From Bacillota bacterium (GTDB lineage: Bacteria > Bacillota > Clostridia > Peptostreptococcales > Anaerovoracaceae), in NCBI GenBank assembly GCA_017437745.1, contig JAFRYI010000009.1, positions 27,826 through 91,825 on the forward strand: a stretch of DNA of 64,000 nt, read 5' to 3'. Numbering within the stretch: the stretch's first letter is position 1; every line of letters starts with the position of its first letter. A program made the translations under genes and the position numbers. The notes beneath the pieces are model-generated. The model was not told where the DNA came from, made no database searches, and saw only the letters and a list, made by a program, of their open reading frames with translations. Shown here piece after piece: positions 18,209 to 27,115 of the stretch.

Positions 18209-19966
18209 TTATTTTATCTTCTTGTTGTACACGTCGTCCTTCAGGATGGCCAGGAAATCGCCCAGCTGCATGGTGCCCAGATCGCCTTCAGACCTGTGGC
18301 GCGGAGCCAGCGTGCCGGCCTCCATGTCGCGGTCTCCGACCACGATCATGTACGGGACTTTTTCCATCTGAGCGTCGCGGATCTTGCGGCCCGTCTTCTC
18401 GTTGCGCTTGTCGACCTCGACACGGTATCCGAGCCCCTCGAGCTTCTCCTTGATGCCGTCCGCGTAGCCGTATGCTCTGTCCGTTACGGGCAGGATCTTT
18501 ACCTGCACCGGAGACAGCCATGTGGGGAACGCACCCGCGAAGTGCTCCGTAATTACGCCTATGAAGCGCTCTATGGAACCGTAAACGACGCGGTGTATCA
18601 TTACCGGAGTCTGCTTCTCTGAATTGGAATCCGTGTATTCCAGATCGAACCTTCCGGGCAGCTGGTAGTCCAGCTGGATTGTGCCGCACTGCCATACTCT
18701 TCCCAGAGAGTCCGTTACGTGGAAGTCCAGTTTGGGGCCGTAGAACGCTCCGTCGCCGGGGTTGACTTCGTAGGTCTTGCCTATGGACGTTATGGCGTCC
18801 GCGAGGGCCGCTTCCGCCTTCTCCCAGTCGCCGCGGGTGCCGATGTGGTCCTCGGGCATCGTGGAAAGAACGATCTTATACGGCAGTCCGAACACATTGT
18901 AAACTTCGTCTATCAGCTTGGTGATGCGCACTACTTCGCCCTGTATCTGGTCCTTGGCAAGCAGTATGTGGGCATCGTCCTGAGTGAAGCACCTTACGCG
19001 GAACATTCCGTGAAGAGCTCCGGACAGCTCGTGTCTGTGCACCCTGCCAAGTTCGCCGTAGCGCAGAGGCAGATCCCTGTAGCTGTGCGGCTCAAGGGCG
19101 TATACCAGTATGGAACCGGGGCAGTTCATGGGCTTTATCGCGTAGTCCTCGTCCTCGATCACCGTGGTGTACATGTTGTCCTTGTAGTGATCCCAGTGGC
19201 CGGACGTCTCCCAGAGAGTACGCTTCATGATCTGAGGCGTGGAGATCTCCAGGTAGTCGTATTTCTTGTGCATCTGCCTCCAGTAGTCGATGAGCAGGTT
19301 CTGCAGTATCATGCCCTTGGGCAGGTAGAACGGGAAGCCGGGAGCCTCGTCGCGGAACGCGAACAGACCCAGCTCTCTGCCGAGCTTTCTGTGGTCCCTC
19401 TTCTTGGCTTCTTCTATGCGCTCCAGATACTGTTCCAGCTCTTCCTTCTTCTGGAAGGCTATTCCGTATATGCGCTGAAGCGTCTCCCTGTTGGAGTCGC
19501 CTCTCCAGTACGCGGCGTTGCAGGTGAGCAGCTTGAACGCGTTGTGCTTTACGCGGCTGGTGCTGTCCAGGTGCGGTCCGGCGCACAGATCGGTGAACTC
19601 TCCCTGCCTGTAGAACGAGATAGCCTCGCCTTCGGGCAGGTCGTTAATAAGTTCGACCTTAAAGGGCTCTTCCTTTTCCTTCATGAAGGCGATCGCTTCG
19701 TCTCTGGGGAGCTCGAAACGCTCTATCTTAAGCCCTTCCTTGCATATCTTCTTCATCTCCGCCTCTATCTGCTCCATGTGCTCCGGAGTAAAGGCGAAGG
19801 GCGCCAGCATGTCGTAATACCATCCTTCCGCGATGGACGGACCTATGGCCAGCTTTACTTCCGGCCACAGCCTCTTTACGGCCTGCGCCATGATGTGAGA
19901 GCAAGTATGCCAATACGTCTGGCGGTACTCCTCGTTCTCAAAGGTGTATTTGTTTTCCTCTGACAT
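18209..19966 (-). CDS. thrS: Threonyl-tRNA synthetase (lacks the N-terminal TGS domain)
   Basis: A 585-residue class II synthetase that charges tRNA-Thr. The usual protein has about 640 residues. Here the first domain is already the editing domain (HTCSHIMAQ near 20-28), so the TGS domain is absent. The catalytic core shows the zinc-site segment with MNCPGS near 278, HRHELSGALHGMFRVRCFTQDDAH (motif 2 region, about 311-334) and an anticodon-binding domain from about 490. The ATG at 19966 has AAGGAGG at good spacing. A leader of only about 35 nt follows a strong promoter, leaving no room for a T-box, although thrS genes of Bacillota often have one. Tandem terminators follow. Confidence 0.93.
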   Translation of the reverse strand: MSEENKYTFENEEYRQTYWHTCSHIMAQAVKRLWPEVKLAIGPSIAEGWYYDMLAPFAFTPEHMEQIEAEMKKICKEGLKIERFELPRDEAIAFMKEKEEPFKVELINDLPEGEAISFYRQGEFTDLCAGPHLDSTSRVKHNAFKLLTCNAAYWRGDSNRETLQRIYGIAFQKKEELEQYLERIEEAKKRDHRKLGRELGLFAFRDEAPGFPFYLPKGMILQNLLIDYWRQMHKKYDYLEISTPQIMKRTLWETSGHWDHYKDNMYTTVIEDEDYAIKPMNCPGSILVYALEPHSYRDLPLRYGELGRVHRHELSGALHGMFRVRCFTQDDAHILLAKDQIQGEVVRITKLIDEVYNVFGLPYKIVLSTMPEDHIGTRGDWEKAEAALADAITSIGKTYEVNPGDGAFYGPKLDFHVTDSLGRVWQCGTIQLDYQLPGRFDLEYTDSNSEKQTPVMIHRVVYGSIERFIGVITEHFAGAFPTWLSPVQVKILPVTDRAYGYADGIKEKLEGLGYRVEVDKRNEKTGRKIRDAQMEKVPYMIVVGDRDMEAGTLAPRHRSEGDLGTMQLGDFLAILKDDVYNKKIK

Positions 19967-20008
19967 TATTATTCCTCCTTATACGTCAAGGCTAAAATAC
20001 TTTGCAGT

Positions 20009-20037
20009 ATTATACTCCACGAAACCTTCATTTGCAA
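20009..20037 (-). promoter_or_regulatory. thrS promoter
   Basis: On the minus strand TTGCAA (20037-20032), a 17-bp spacer and TATAAT (20014-20009). The -35 hexamer is palindromic and is also the -35 of the divergent promoter at 20032-20060. Confidence 0.75.
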
Positions 20038-20060
20038 GAAAAAGAGGACTGTGCTATGAT
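20032..20060 (+). promoter_or_regulatory. Promoter of the 20140 membrane protein gene
   Basis: On the plus strand TTGCAA (20032-20037), a 17-bp spacer and TATGAT (20055-20060). It shares its -35 hexamer with the thrS promoter on the opposite strand, so the two polymerases cannot bind together. Confidence 0.7.
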
Positions 20061-20139
20061 GCCCTTGCAAGACGGGCGCGAGCCCGCGGAATGAAGCTCC
20101 GGAGTCTCCGGCGCCGCGCGTTTAAAAGGAGAGATCCCA

Positions 20140-20823
20140 TTGGAAAAGAAGCCTGTCAAAGGTAAGACCATTAAGGGAAAACTGATAACGACCGTCACCG
20201 CGCTGTCCCTATTTACAGGTGTCGCGGCGGGGACTGTGTTCGATTCGCCCTCGGAGATAACCCTTTCCGACGTAAAGGAGCCTACTCCCATCGTGGAGGT
20301 CGTGGACCTCGGCAAGAAAGACTCCCCCATAAAGGTCGAAGAACCCGGCAGAACGACGGCCGAAGAAGAAAAGAAGACCATAAAGCAGCGCATTAAAGAG
20401 CGCGTGCAGGCGATGCCCGCGGCCGTGCGTACCGTAGTGGTGCTTCCGCTCTACTATGTCGGCACCGTAGTTACCAGGCTTGCCGGAGCCGCCTTCTCCA
20501 CGATAATGACGCCTGTGCTTGCGGCCGTCCTCAAGTGGGTGGTGCTGGCGCTGGTCATCTTTGCCGGAGTCGCGCTGGCGCTTAAGGCAATATTTCCGGA
20601 CATTCCGCTTAAAAAACTTCTCCGCCCCAGGAACTTCCTGTACGTTCTTATAGGAGTCGCGGTCATAGCGCTCATCGACAAGGCCATGCCGCTGATATTC
20701 TCCGACTACAGACAGTGGGCGGACACGATAGCGTTTACCCTTGGACTCATAGTCGTCATAATCATCGTGGTGCCGACGGCTGTCAGCATTTCCCGGAAGC
20801 GCCGTTCCAAAGCAGCTGCGTAG
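20140..20823 (+). CDS. Membrane protein of unknown function
   Basis: I do not recognise this 227-residue protein. It starts with TTG behind GGAGAG. A hydrophobic stretch at about 15-33 could be a signal peptide or anchor. An acidic, Pro-containing linker (about 36-90) follows and ends in basic residues (KKTIKQRIKERVQ). Three to four membrane helices follow (about 98-150, 165-187 and 194-216), with a basic C-terminus. The gene is monocistronic, with its own promoter opposite thrS. Nothing in the neighbourhood suggests a role. Confidence 0.7.
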   Translation: MEKKPVKGKTIKGKLITTVTALSLFTGVAAGTVFDSPSEITLSDVKEPTPIVEVVDLGKKDSPIKVEEPGRTTAEEEKKTIKQRIKERVQAMPAAVRTVVVLPLYYVGTVVTRLAGAAFSTIMTPVLAAVLKWVVLALVIFAGVALALKAIFPDIPLKKLLRPRNFLYVLIGVAVIALIDKAMPLIFSDYRQWADTIAFTLGLIVVIIIVVPTAVSISRKRRSKAAA

Positions 20824-20877
20824 TTACTTGCCGGAGAACTCAGGACGCCGCAAACTTGCGACATTCATTCAGTTTTT

Positions 20878-21555
20878 TCAGGACGCCCCGAAGGCGTCCT
20901 TTAATATGTCGTCCGCTATTCGTTCAATGTCGGATCTTGCCGCGGCGCGCGGTATCATGAACACTCTGTTCTCCTTAACTCCAAGCAGTTCGGAGACTAT
21001 TCTTTCCGTATAGACGCCGTCCTGAGAGAAACGGTCAAGAATGTATCCGTTTATCTTAAGCTCCAGTTTTTCGTACAGAGGCCTGAGCCACTCGAACCTG
21101 CGGAAGCTCTCCTCCGACTCCGAGAACACCGAATAGACGCTGTCCGAAGCGAACAGCGCTCCCAGAGACAATCCCCGGACAAGCTCCGATCCGCTGTCGC
21201 AGATCACCAGATCGTAATCCGCGGCAGCTCTCTTAAGGAACGATTCCGTCTGATCCGGCGGAAAGACCCCGGTCCTGTCGCTTGGTCCAGCTCCGGATAT
21301 GACCGATAAGTCTCCGCGGCATCCTGCGCGTTCCGCAAGTCCCTTTGGCAGAGCCTTCCTTGCTGCCATGTACGGCCTTATGCTCTCCATGGAAGTGTCC
21401 GACAGTCCCGCTTTGGCGGAATCCGAATGGGACGCGTGGACCAGAAGCACCTTAAGATCCCTTCGCTTTTCCGCTATCATCTCCGCGGTCCGCCTGGCGA
21501 GCCAAGCGCTGCCGCATTTGCTGTCTTCTCCGTGAAACGTAAATATCTTCTTCAT
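20878..21555 (-). CDS. ParA/MinD-like protein with degenerate P-loop
   Basis: A 225-residue protein with the layout of a MinD/CpaE-type SIMIBI ATPase. The N-terminal strand KIFTFHG is followed by a degenerate deviant Walker A (EDSKCGSAW, about 10-18), which lacks the final GK[ST]. Next come a helix, LKVLLVHAS, and a Walker B-like AAADYDLVICDSGSE (about 111-125). The C-terminal part resembles the MinD core (YILDRFSQDGVYTERIVSELLG). ATP hydrolysis is doubtful. The ATG at 21555 follows GGAGAGAGG; an upstream ATG at 21621 would read through a terminator. No partner gene is adjacent. It could be a regulatory relic or a CpaE-like localisation protein. Confidence 0.6.
   Translation of the reverse strand: MKKIFTFHGEDSKCGSAWLARRTAEMIAEKRRDLKVLLVHASHSDSAKAGLSDTSMESIRPYMAARKALPKGLAERAGCRGDLSVISGAGPSDRTGVFPPDQTESFLKRAAADYDLVICDSGSELVRGLSLGALFASDSVYSVFSESEESFRRFEWLRPLYEKLELKINGYILDRFSQDGVYTERIVSELLGVKENRVFMIPRAAARSDIERIADDILKDAFGAS
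20880..20900 (+). terminator. Terminator-like hairpin shared with the convergent gene end
   Basis: Perfect 8-bp arms AGGACGCC and GGCGTCCT with a 5-nt loop, followed by TTTAAT on the plus strand. It lies inside the last codons of the convergent ParA-like gene. It would stop transcription of the 20140 gene. The T-run is short. Confidence 0.45.
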
Positions 21556-21612
21556 GGCCTCTCTCCGAGGCATCTCCCGCATTCGGATGATAATCAGGTC
21601 ACGAAAAAAAGT

Positions 21613-21642
21613 AAACGGCACACATCGGAATGTGTACCGTTT
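21613..21642 (-). terminator. Terminator of the mtaD operon
   Basis: Arms AAACGGCACACAT and ATGTGTACCGTTT pair with one mismatch around a 4-nt loop. On the minus strand the stem ends in a T-rich tail (TTTACTTTTTTT). It lies about 85 nt past the mtaD stop. Confidence 0.7.
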
Positions 21643-21726
21643 TTGCGTAATGTTTGTATCGTTTTGACCAAAGCGGCTTCTGCCCGGAAAGCCCCCGGCC
21701 GGAAGCCCGCAGACAGAAGATCCGGT

Positions 21727-23109
21727 CTATTCGTACAGTCTGGCGCTTGCTTCCAGAAGCTCTTTCTTCGCCTCGTCGATGTCGATGGTGAAGAACTTCC
21801 CGTCCTCGTACAGGACCTTTCCGTCGACCATGGTCATGCGTACGTCGGACGCCTGCGCGCTGTAGATCAGGAGCGCCACAGGATCCGTAGCCGGAAGCAT
21901 GTGCGGTCCGGTCATGTCCACGGCAATGATGTCCGCCTTATACCCTTCCTTCAGGATGCCGGTGTCCGGACGTCCCAGCGCCTTAGCGCCGTTTACGGTA
22001 GCCATGTCCAGTACCTGAGCGTCCGTAAGAGCCGTTGGATCGTGCTCGGCGCCCTTTGCAACCAGTGCTGCCAGGTGCATCTCTTCGAACATGTTGAGGT
22101 TGTTGTTGCTGGCGACTCCGTCTGTGCCCAGGGCGACGTTTACTCCTGCGGCTATGGCCTCCGGTATCCTTGCGTGGCCGTTGCCGAGCTTAAGGTTGCT
22201 GGTCGGGTTGTGGACCAGAGTTACGCCTTTCTCCGCCATTATCCTGAAGTCCCCGTCTGTGGCCCAGACGCAGTGCGCCGCGTAGGTCGGATTATCCAGG
22301 ATCCCCATGGATTCCAGGTATTCCATCGGTGTCTTATTGTGGCGAAGGATGCATTCCATGTGTTCCTTTTCGGTCTCGGATACGTGGACGTTCACACTCT
22401 TGTGCATCACGGAATTGGCCTCGCTTATGGCCTTTACGAACTTGTCCGTGGAAAGATACTCCGAGTGCAGCGAAAAGTCCGCCTTCACCCTGCCGCTTGC
22501 CACGGCTCTCTTTATCTCCTCGGGGAGCGTCATGGTCTCTTTCGTCTCCGGAAGTTCTCTCATTGCTTCCGGGTTAATGTCCGCCTTGCCCTCCGTAACG
22601 TTTATGAAGTTGATGCATTCCGCGGTCCTGGGCCAGTCTCCCGGCTCGAGATCCTTGTCGAAACACAGTCCTACTCTGCAGAGATTTGCCTTTATCCCCG
22701 CCTTCGCGTACGCCAGCGACGCCGCGAACGGATAGTCGTACATGTCCGCTATCTGCGTGGTGCCGGAAGCCAGCATCTCCGCGCAGGCCCAGGTAGTTCC
22801 GACCATTATGTCCTCCGGAGTCATTTTGGCCTCTATCGGGAAGATGGCTTCGTTGAGCCACCTGTCCAGAGGAAGTCCCGAACCGGCGCCGCGGATCAGG
22901 GTCATCGCCGAATGTCCGTGCGCGTTGACAAGTCCCGGCATGAGCATCTTTCCGCTCATGTCGCGCACGGCGTCCCAGTCCTCATCCGGCTCGTCGAAAC
23001 CGATATAGCTTATGTATTCTCCGTCTACTCCCAGGCAGGCGTTCTGAAGGACGTTGTAGCCGTCCTCCTCGCGCACAAGCACAGAAGCGTTCTTAAACAG
23101 TATCTTCAT
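21727..23109 (-). CDS. mtaD: 5-methylthioadenosine/S-adenosylhomocysteine deaminase
   Basis: A 460-residue amidohydrolase-superfamily enzyme. Metal and substrate residues are visible in NAHGHSAM (about 63-70), LHSEYLS, NVHVSETEKEH, AAHCVWAT and GTDGVASNNNLNMFEEM (about 287-303). It deaminates MTA, SAH or adenosine to the inosine form, feeding purine salvage. The SNNNLNMFEEM segment is typical of the MtaD/SsnA-like branch. The ATG at 23109 overlaps the phosphorylase stop (TGATG) and has AAGGAGTC upstream; the extra upstream codon would be TTG. Coupling to a purine nucleoside phosphorylase supports a role in nucleoside salvage. Confidence 0.88.
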   Translation of the reverse strand: MKILFKNASVLVREEDGYNVLQNACLGVDGEYISYIGFDEPDEDWDAVRDMSGKMLMPGLVNAHGHSAMTLIRGAGSGLPLDRWLNEAIFPIEAKMTPEDIMVGTTWACAEMLASGTTQIADMYDYPFAASLAYAKAGIKANLCRVGLCFDKDLEPGDWPRTAECINFINVTEGKADINPEAMRELPETKETMTLPEEIKRAVASGRVKADFSLHSEYLSTDKFVKAISEANSVMHKSVNVHVSETEKEHMECILRHNKTPMEYLESMGILDNPTYAAHCVWATDGDFRIMAEKGVTLVHNPTSNLKLGNGHARIPEAIAAGVNVALGTDGVASNNNLNMFEEMHLAALVAKGAEHDPTALTDAQVLDMATVNGAKALGRPDTGILKEGYKADIIAVDMTGPHMLPATDPVALLIYSAQASDVRMTMVDGKVLYEDGKFFTIDIDEAKKELLEASARLYE

Positions 23110-23933
23110 CAAAGACTCCTTATTATGTCAGCTACCAGAAGGCTGAACTTCGGTCCCGCCTTCTCTGCTATCTCTATCACGTCTTCTTCAGAGAGCTTTA
23201 CGTCCCAGATCCCGGCAGCCATGTTGGATATCATGGAAAGGCCCAGCACAGGCATGCCGCAGTGAGCGGCAGTCAGGGCTTCGGTGACAGTGGACATTCC
23301 CACGGCGTCTCCTCCGAGTATCCTTGCTGCCCTTATCTCCGCGGGGGTCTCGTACTGCGGGCCGGTAAAGAAGAAATACACTCCCTCGTGGACGTTAAGT
23401 TCCGATCTTGCGGCGCATTCCCTGGCGACCTCCCGCATCTCCCTGCTGTACATGTTGCCCACGTCGAAGAACCTGGGGCCGAAATCGTCCGCGTTGGGAC
23501 CGCACATGGGGCTCGCGCCGGTCATCTTAATATGGTCTTTTATTATCATTACGTCGCCGGGACGGTAGCTCTCGTTTACGGCTCCCGCGGCGTTGGTAAG
23601 TATCAGTCTTTTAACACCCATCAGCTTCATTACGCGCACAGGCGCGACCAGCTGCTGGTATTCGTAGCCTTCGTAGAAGTGGAACCTGCCGGACATGCAC
23701 ATCATCTTCTTGCCCTCCAGGGTGCCGAAGATGAACTTCCCGCTGTGGCCCGGAGCCGTCGATATCAGGAAGTTCGGAATGTCCTTATACAGTATCTCCA
23801 CAGGGTCCTCGATCTGCGCGGCGAGGCCTCCCAGACCGGTGCCCAGGATGAGTCCCAGTTCCGGCTCGAAGCCGTTCAGCCTGGACCTTATGTAGTCCGC
23901 CGAGACCTGAAAATACTCACGGCCGTACTTCAT
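23109..23933 (-). CDS. punA: Purine-nucleoside phosphorylase (class I, trimeric)
   Basis: A 274-residue phosphorylase cleaving inosine and guanosine (or their deoxy forms) to base and (deoxy)ribose 1-phosphate. Visible motifs are GLILGTGLGG (about 26-35, phosphate site), STAPGHSGKF (about 59-68), MSGRFHFYEGY (about 80-90), LTNAAGAVN (about 112-120) and the base-binding GVYFFFTGPQYETPAEIR with GGDAVGMSTV (about 208-217). The ATG overlaps the stop of the upstream membrane protein gene. Its product shares a pathway with the MTA/SAH deaminase downstream. Confidence 0.92.
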   Translation of the reverse strand: MKYGREYFQVSADYIRSRLNGFEPELGLILGTGLGGLAAQIEDPVEILYKDIPNFLISTAPGHSGKFIFGTLEGKKMMCMSGRFHFYEGYEYQQLVAPVRVMKLMGVKRLILTNAAGAVNESYRPGDVMIIKDHIKMTGASPMCGPNADDFGPRFFDVGNMYSREMREVARECAARSELNVHEGVYFFFTGPQYETPAEIRAARILGGDAVGMSTVTEALTAAHCGMPVLGLSMISNMAAGIWDVKLSEEDVIEIAEKAGPKFSLLVADIIRSL

Positions 23934-25393
23934 CAGTATATATCCTCCTTAACTGTCTCCGGCTTTTCGTCCAGCTGATCCGGACGCAGCAGGATGGCCT
24001 TGAACTTCTTGAACGCCGCGGCGTAATACTGACCGTCGACTATCCTTTCGTCGGTAACGGCCTTAAAGTCGAAATACTTCTTCTTTTCCGGCTCTCCGTC
24101 GGAGTTCAGCTGCATCTCCGTCCTCTTGGCTCCGAACGCGATGAATACCGGAATGTTTCCGAAATCATACAGATGGTGGTAGATCGGAGGAATGCCCAGA
24201 GATCCCATGGACGTTATGAACAGCGATCCGTGGAACGGGCTCAGTTCCGTAAGTTCTTTCGGAATGAGTCCGAAATAATCCAGGAGCTTAAGGAACCATA
24301 TCACGAACTTAAGGAACACGCCGGGAATGAAGTTGAGCGCTCCTGCAAGCTTGTCGAAGCCGCTGTCCAGCTCTTCCTCGGCATTGGCCTCGAGCACCGC
24401 TGAATTGAACCTTTCGTAGACCTCATCGGCGGTAAGGCCGGGATCCAGGTCGACGGATATAATCGTCTCCGGACTTCCCAGCTTAAGGTCTTTCTTAACG
24501 ACCATCTTTACGGTCAGGAACATCCTCTGATAGACCTTCTGGCCGGACAGGAAGCGCATTATTCCGGGGTATTCCGCGCACATTCTGACATACGAAGCCA
24601 GAAGCACATGCGTTATTCCGAAGTGCTTAAGACCTTCCTTGCGTTTTTTGTGGATGTATCTTTCGATGGCGGAAGCGTCGATGGAATAGTTCATCTGGTT
24701 GCTGGCTCCGCCCCTGTTGACCATTATGTAGGGAGAGACCTTGTCCAGCGGAATGCCTCCCCGCACGAGCCTTCCGTCCATGCGGTCGCCGTAGCGGAAG
24801 CGGTAAGGATCGCCCTCCTTATACGGCGGAAGCTTTTTCGCGGAAATGATCGCGAAGATGATGCCGAGGACCATCGCCAGTTCGGATATGAAATGTCCTT
24901 CCTTTAAGACCGCGGCGAAATCCACGCCCGACGGATCTCCGGGAAGCCCGGTCATATCGATCAGCATGAACAGCCAGGGCAGCAGATAGACCAGAAGCAC
25001 CAGTATCTTTGTGCGTATCCTGCCGGAGAAAGTAAGATAATACAGGACCATCTGCGCGGCGCAGATGACGACGCCTGCTATTCCCAGCAGTTTAAGGCGC
25101 GGAAGCCTGATGAACGTTCCGGACAGTATGCCGTAGATGCTGCACAATCCCATGCATATCGCCGGCCTTACGGTCACGAAGAAATACTTCTCGCCTCTTA
25201 TCGGGAGCCTTGCTCCGAAGAAAAGAAGCGCGGCCAGCGGCAGAACGGCGCCGAAGACCACGAACCACAGGCCTCTGCCGTCCGCCTTCGTCAGCCAGAT
25301 CACCCGGAATACGAAGGAAACGAGCATGGCCAGGGATGCCAGCCAGACGAAAACATTGCCGCGGCGGGCAGAATACGTTGTTACCTTATCCAT
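23933..25393 (-). CDS. Membrane protein fused to a CAT/E2-like acyltransferase domain lacking the catalytic His
   Basis: A 486-residue protein in two parts. Residues 12-190 contain about six membrane helices. Residues 200-486 resemble the chloramphenicol acetyltransferase/2-oxoacid dehydrogenase E2 fold: SPFHGSLFITSMGSLGIPPIYHH (about 385-407), VFIAFGAKRTE and DERIVDGQYYAAAFKKF (about 448-464). In active enzymes the last motif is HxxxDG. Here the His is Glu449 (TDERIVDG), so ordinary acyl transfer looks impossible, unless chemistry is altered or the domain only binds a ligand. The ATG at 25393 has AAGGAAGAG upstream. It lies in an operon between a beta-CASP hydrolase and a purine phosphorylase. 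The substrate is unknown. Confidence 0.65.
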   Translation of the reverse strand: MDKVTTYSARRGNVFVWLASLAMLVSFVFRVIWLTKADGRGLWFVVFGAVLPLAALLFFGARLPIRGEKYFFVTVRPAICMGLCSIYGILSGTFIRLPRLKLLGIAGVVICAAQMVLYYLTFSGRIRTKILVLLVYLLPWLFMLIDMTGLPGDPSGVDFAAVLKEGHFISELAMVLGIIFAIISAKKLPPYKEGDPYRFRYGDRMDGRLVRGGIPLDKVSPYIMVNRGGASNQMNYSIDASAIERYIHKKRKEGLKHFGITHVLLASYVRMCAEYPGIMRFLSGQKVYQRMFLTVKMVVKKDLKLGSPETIISVDLDPGLTADEVYERFNSAVLEANAEEELDSGFDKLAGALNFIPGVFLKFVIWFLKLLDYFGLIPKELTELSPFHGSLFITSMGSLGIPPIYHHLYDFGNIPVFIAFGAKRTEMQLNSDGEPEKKKYFDFKAVTDERIVDGQYYAAAFKKFKAILLRPDQLDEKPETVKEDIY

Positions 25394-25471
25394 AATCTCT
25401 TCCTTATGCAAGACCGGCGACAGCCGCCTGACGCGCTCCGCGCCGGCCTCGGTTGTTTATTTAAACCGTGG

Positions 25472-27115
25472 CTACTTCGATACCGTAGCTCCCAGGTTTA
25501 TTATCTCTTTCTCCAGAGCCGCGATGCGGTTCTTCAGCTGGACCAGTTCGTCGTTCGTCAGCTTGGTGTCAGTCGCGGTCTCCGCGTTCTCTATTACGTC
25601 CGAAACGTCCTCCAGCGCGTTCTTAAGCCTGGATCTGATCTCCTTTACGCTGTCCTTGTCCGCGAAATCTTCCTCCGCGGTGTTGAGAGACGTTATGGTC
25701 GTATTCTCTCCCAGCTCCACTTCGCAGACGTTGTGAATGACGGTGCAGTCCCAGCCAAGCCTGCTCTTTACGAAATCCGCGAAATCGTTCTTGGATTCCT
25801 CCTCGCCGTGGACCAGGAATATCTTCTGCGGCTTCTTCTGGAAGCCCGAAAGCCACTCGAACAGTCCGTCCCTGTCCGCGTGTCCGGAGAAGCCTTCCAG
25901 GTTGTGTATCTGGGCGTTGACGGCTATGGCCTCGCCCATTATCTTTACTTCCGTAGCGCCGTCCAAGATGAGCCTTCCCAGCGTTCCTTCGGCCTGATAG
26001 CCCACGAAAACTATCGAGTTCTTTTCGTTCCAGAGGTTGTGCTTAAGGTGATGCCTTATGCGTCCCGCGTCGCACATGCCGCTGGCGGATATTATTACTT
26101 TGGGCGTAGTGTCCGTGTTTATCTGCTTGCTCTCGTCCGAAGTCTTGGAGAACACCAGCCCTTTGAAGTCCAGAGGATGATCGCCGGACAGGATGTAGTC
26201 CTTCATCTCCTCGTTATAAGCCTGCGCGTTGGTGCGGAACACCTCGGTGGCCGTTACGGACATCGGGCTGTCCACGTAGACAGGAACGTCCTTTAGCCTC
26301 TTTGTGAAAGGCGTATTGCCGTCGTAGACCTTGTTCAGCTGGTACAGAAGCTCCTGCGTGCGGCCCACGGCAAAGCTTGGGATCACGGTGTTTCCGCCCC
26401 TTTCTGCGGTCTCGGCGATTATGTTCAGCAGCCTGTCCACGCTCTCGCTGGCGGGCTCGTGCAGACGGTTGCCGTAGGTGGCCTCCATTATTACGTAGTC
26501 TGCTTTCTTGATTATCGTCGGATCGTTTATTATTGGCCTGTCTTTGGTACCGATGTCGCCGGAGAACACCAGCTTGCTGGTGCTTTCGCCCTCGGTCACC
26601 CACAGTTCTATTATCGCGGAGCCAAGGATGTGTCCGGCATCGTTGAAGACGACCTTCATCTGCTCGTTGAGTATTACCAGCGTATCGTAGATGACGGGCT
26701 CCAGGTGCTTTATTGTGTCTATCGCGTCGTTAGTGTCGTAGAGAGGCTCGGCAACGGGTCTGCCGGCCCTGGCGTTCTTGCGGTTGTCGCGCTCGGCGTC
26801 CTGTTCGTGGATGTGGGCGCAGTCCTTAAGCATTACGTCCACAAGATCCGCGGTGGCGTCCACGCAGTAGATAAGCCCCTTGAAGCCGCGCTTTACCAGC
26901 AGCGGAAGCCTTCCGCAGTGGTCCACGTGGGCGTGGCTGAGGATGACGCAGTCTATCTCCGAAGGATTGAACGGGAAAGGCGCCCGGTTCATCTTGTCCG
27001 GATCGTCCCCGCCCTGGAACTGTCCGCAGTCCAGAAGTATCTTGTACTTGTCGGTCTCGATCAGATGGCAGGAGCCTGTGACTCCCGAGGCCGCGCCGCA
27101 GAACGTTATCTTCAT
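25472..27115 (-). CDS. Beta-CASP metallo-beta-lactamase-fold hydrolase (putative ribonuclease)
   Basis: A 547-residue enzyme of the YSH1/CPSF73-like group. The N-terminal metallo-beta-lactamase domain has HAHVDHCGRLP (about 60-70), an Asp in FNDAGHILGS (about 157-166) and SGDIGTKDRP. A beta-CASP domain lies at about 220-400 (PSFAVGRTQELLY, VYVDSPMSV). The third metal segment is NLEGFSGHADRDGL, followed by IFLVHGEEESK. Such proteins cleave RNA. The C-terminal 80 residues form a probable coiled coil. The gene overlaps the kinase-like gene before it by 4 nt. The substrate in this organism is unknown. Confidence 0.85.
   Translation of the reverse strand: MKITFCGAASGVTGSCHLIETDKYKILLDCGQFQGGDDPDKMNRAPFPFNPSEIDCVILSHAHVDHCGRLPLLVKRGFKGLIYCVDATADLVDVMLKDCAHIHEQDAERDNRKNARAGRPVAEPLYDTNDAIDTIKHLEPVIYDTLVILNEQMKVVFNDAGHILGSAIIELWVTEGESTSKLVFSGDIGTKDRPIINDPTIIKKADYVIMEATYGNRLHEPASESVDRLLNIIAETAERGGNTVIPSFAVGRTQELLYQLNKVYDGNTPFTKRLKDVPVYVDSPMSVTATEVFRTNAQAYNEEMKDYILSGDHPLDFKGLVFSKTSDESKQINTDTTPKVIISASGMCDAGRIRHHLKHNLWNEKNSIVFVGYQAEGTLGRLILDGATEVKIMGEAIAVNAQIHNLEGFSGHADRDGLFEWLSGFQKKPQKIFLVHGEEESKNDFADFVKSRLGWDCTVIHNVCEVELGENTTITSLNTAEEDFADKDSVKEIRSRLKNALEDVSDVIENAETATDTKLTNDELVQLKNRIAALEKEIINLGATVSK

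Noticed and set aside
19967..20031. T-box riboswitch upstream of thrS
   Set aside because: The leader is only about 35 nt from the promoter and contains no T-box sequence or terminator.
21427..23265. Very long plus-strand open frame (about 610 codons) opposite mtaD and the phosphorylase gene
   Set aside because: It mirrors the codon bias of the real minus-strand genes, has no ribosome site or family motif, and crosses gene borders. The same holds for long antisense frames opposite galE, thrS, glnPQ, fabF and the DAACS gene.
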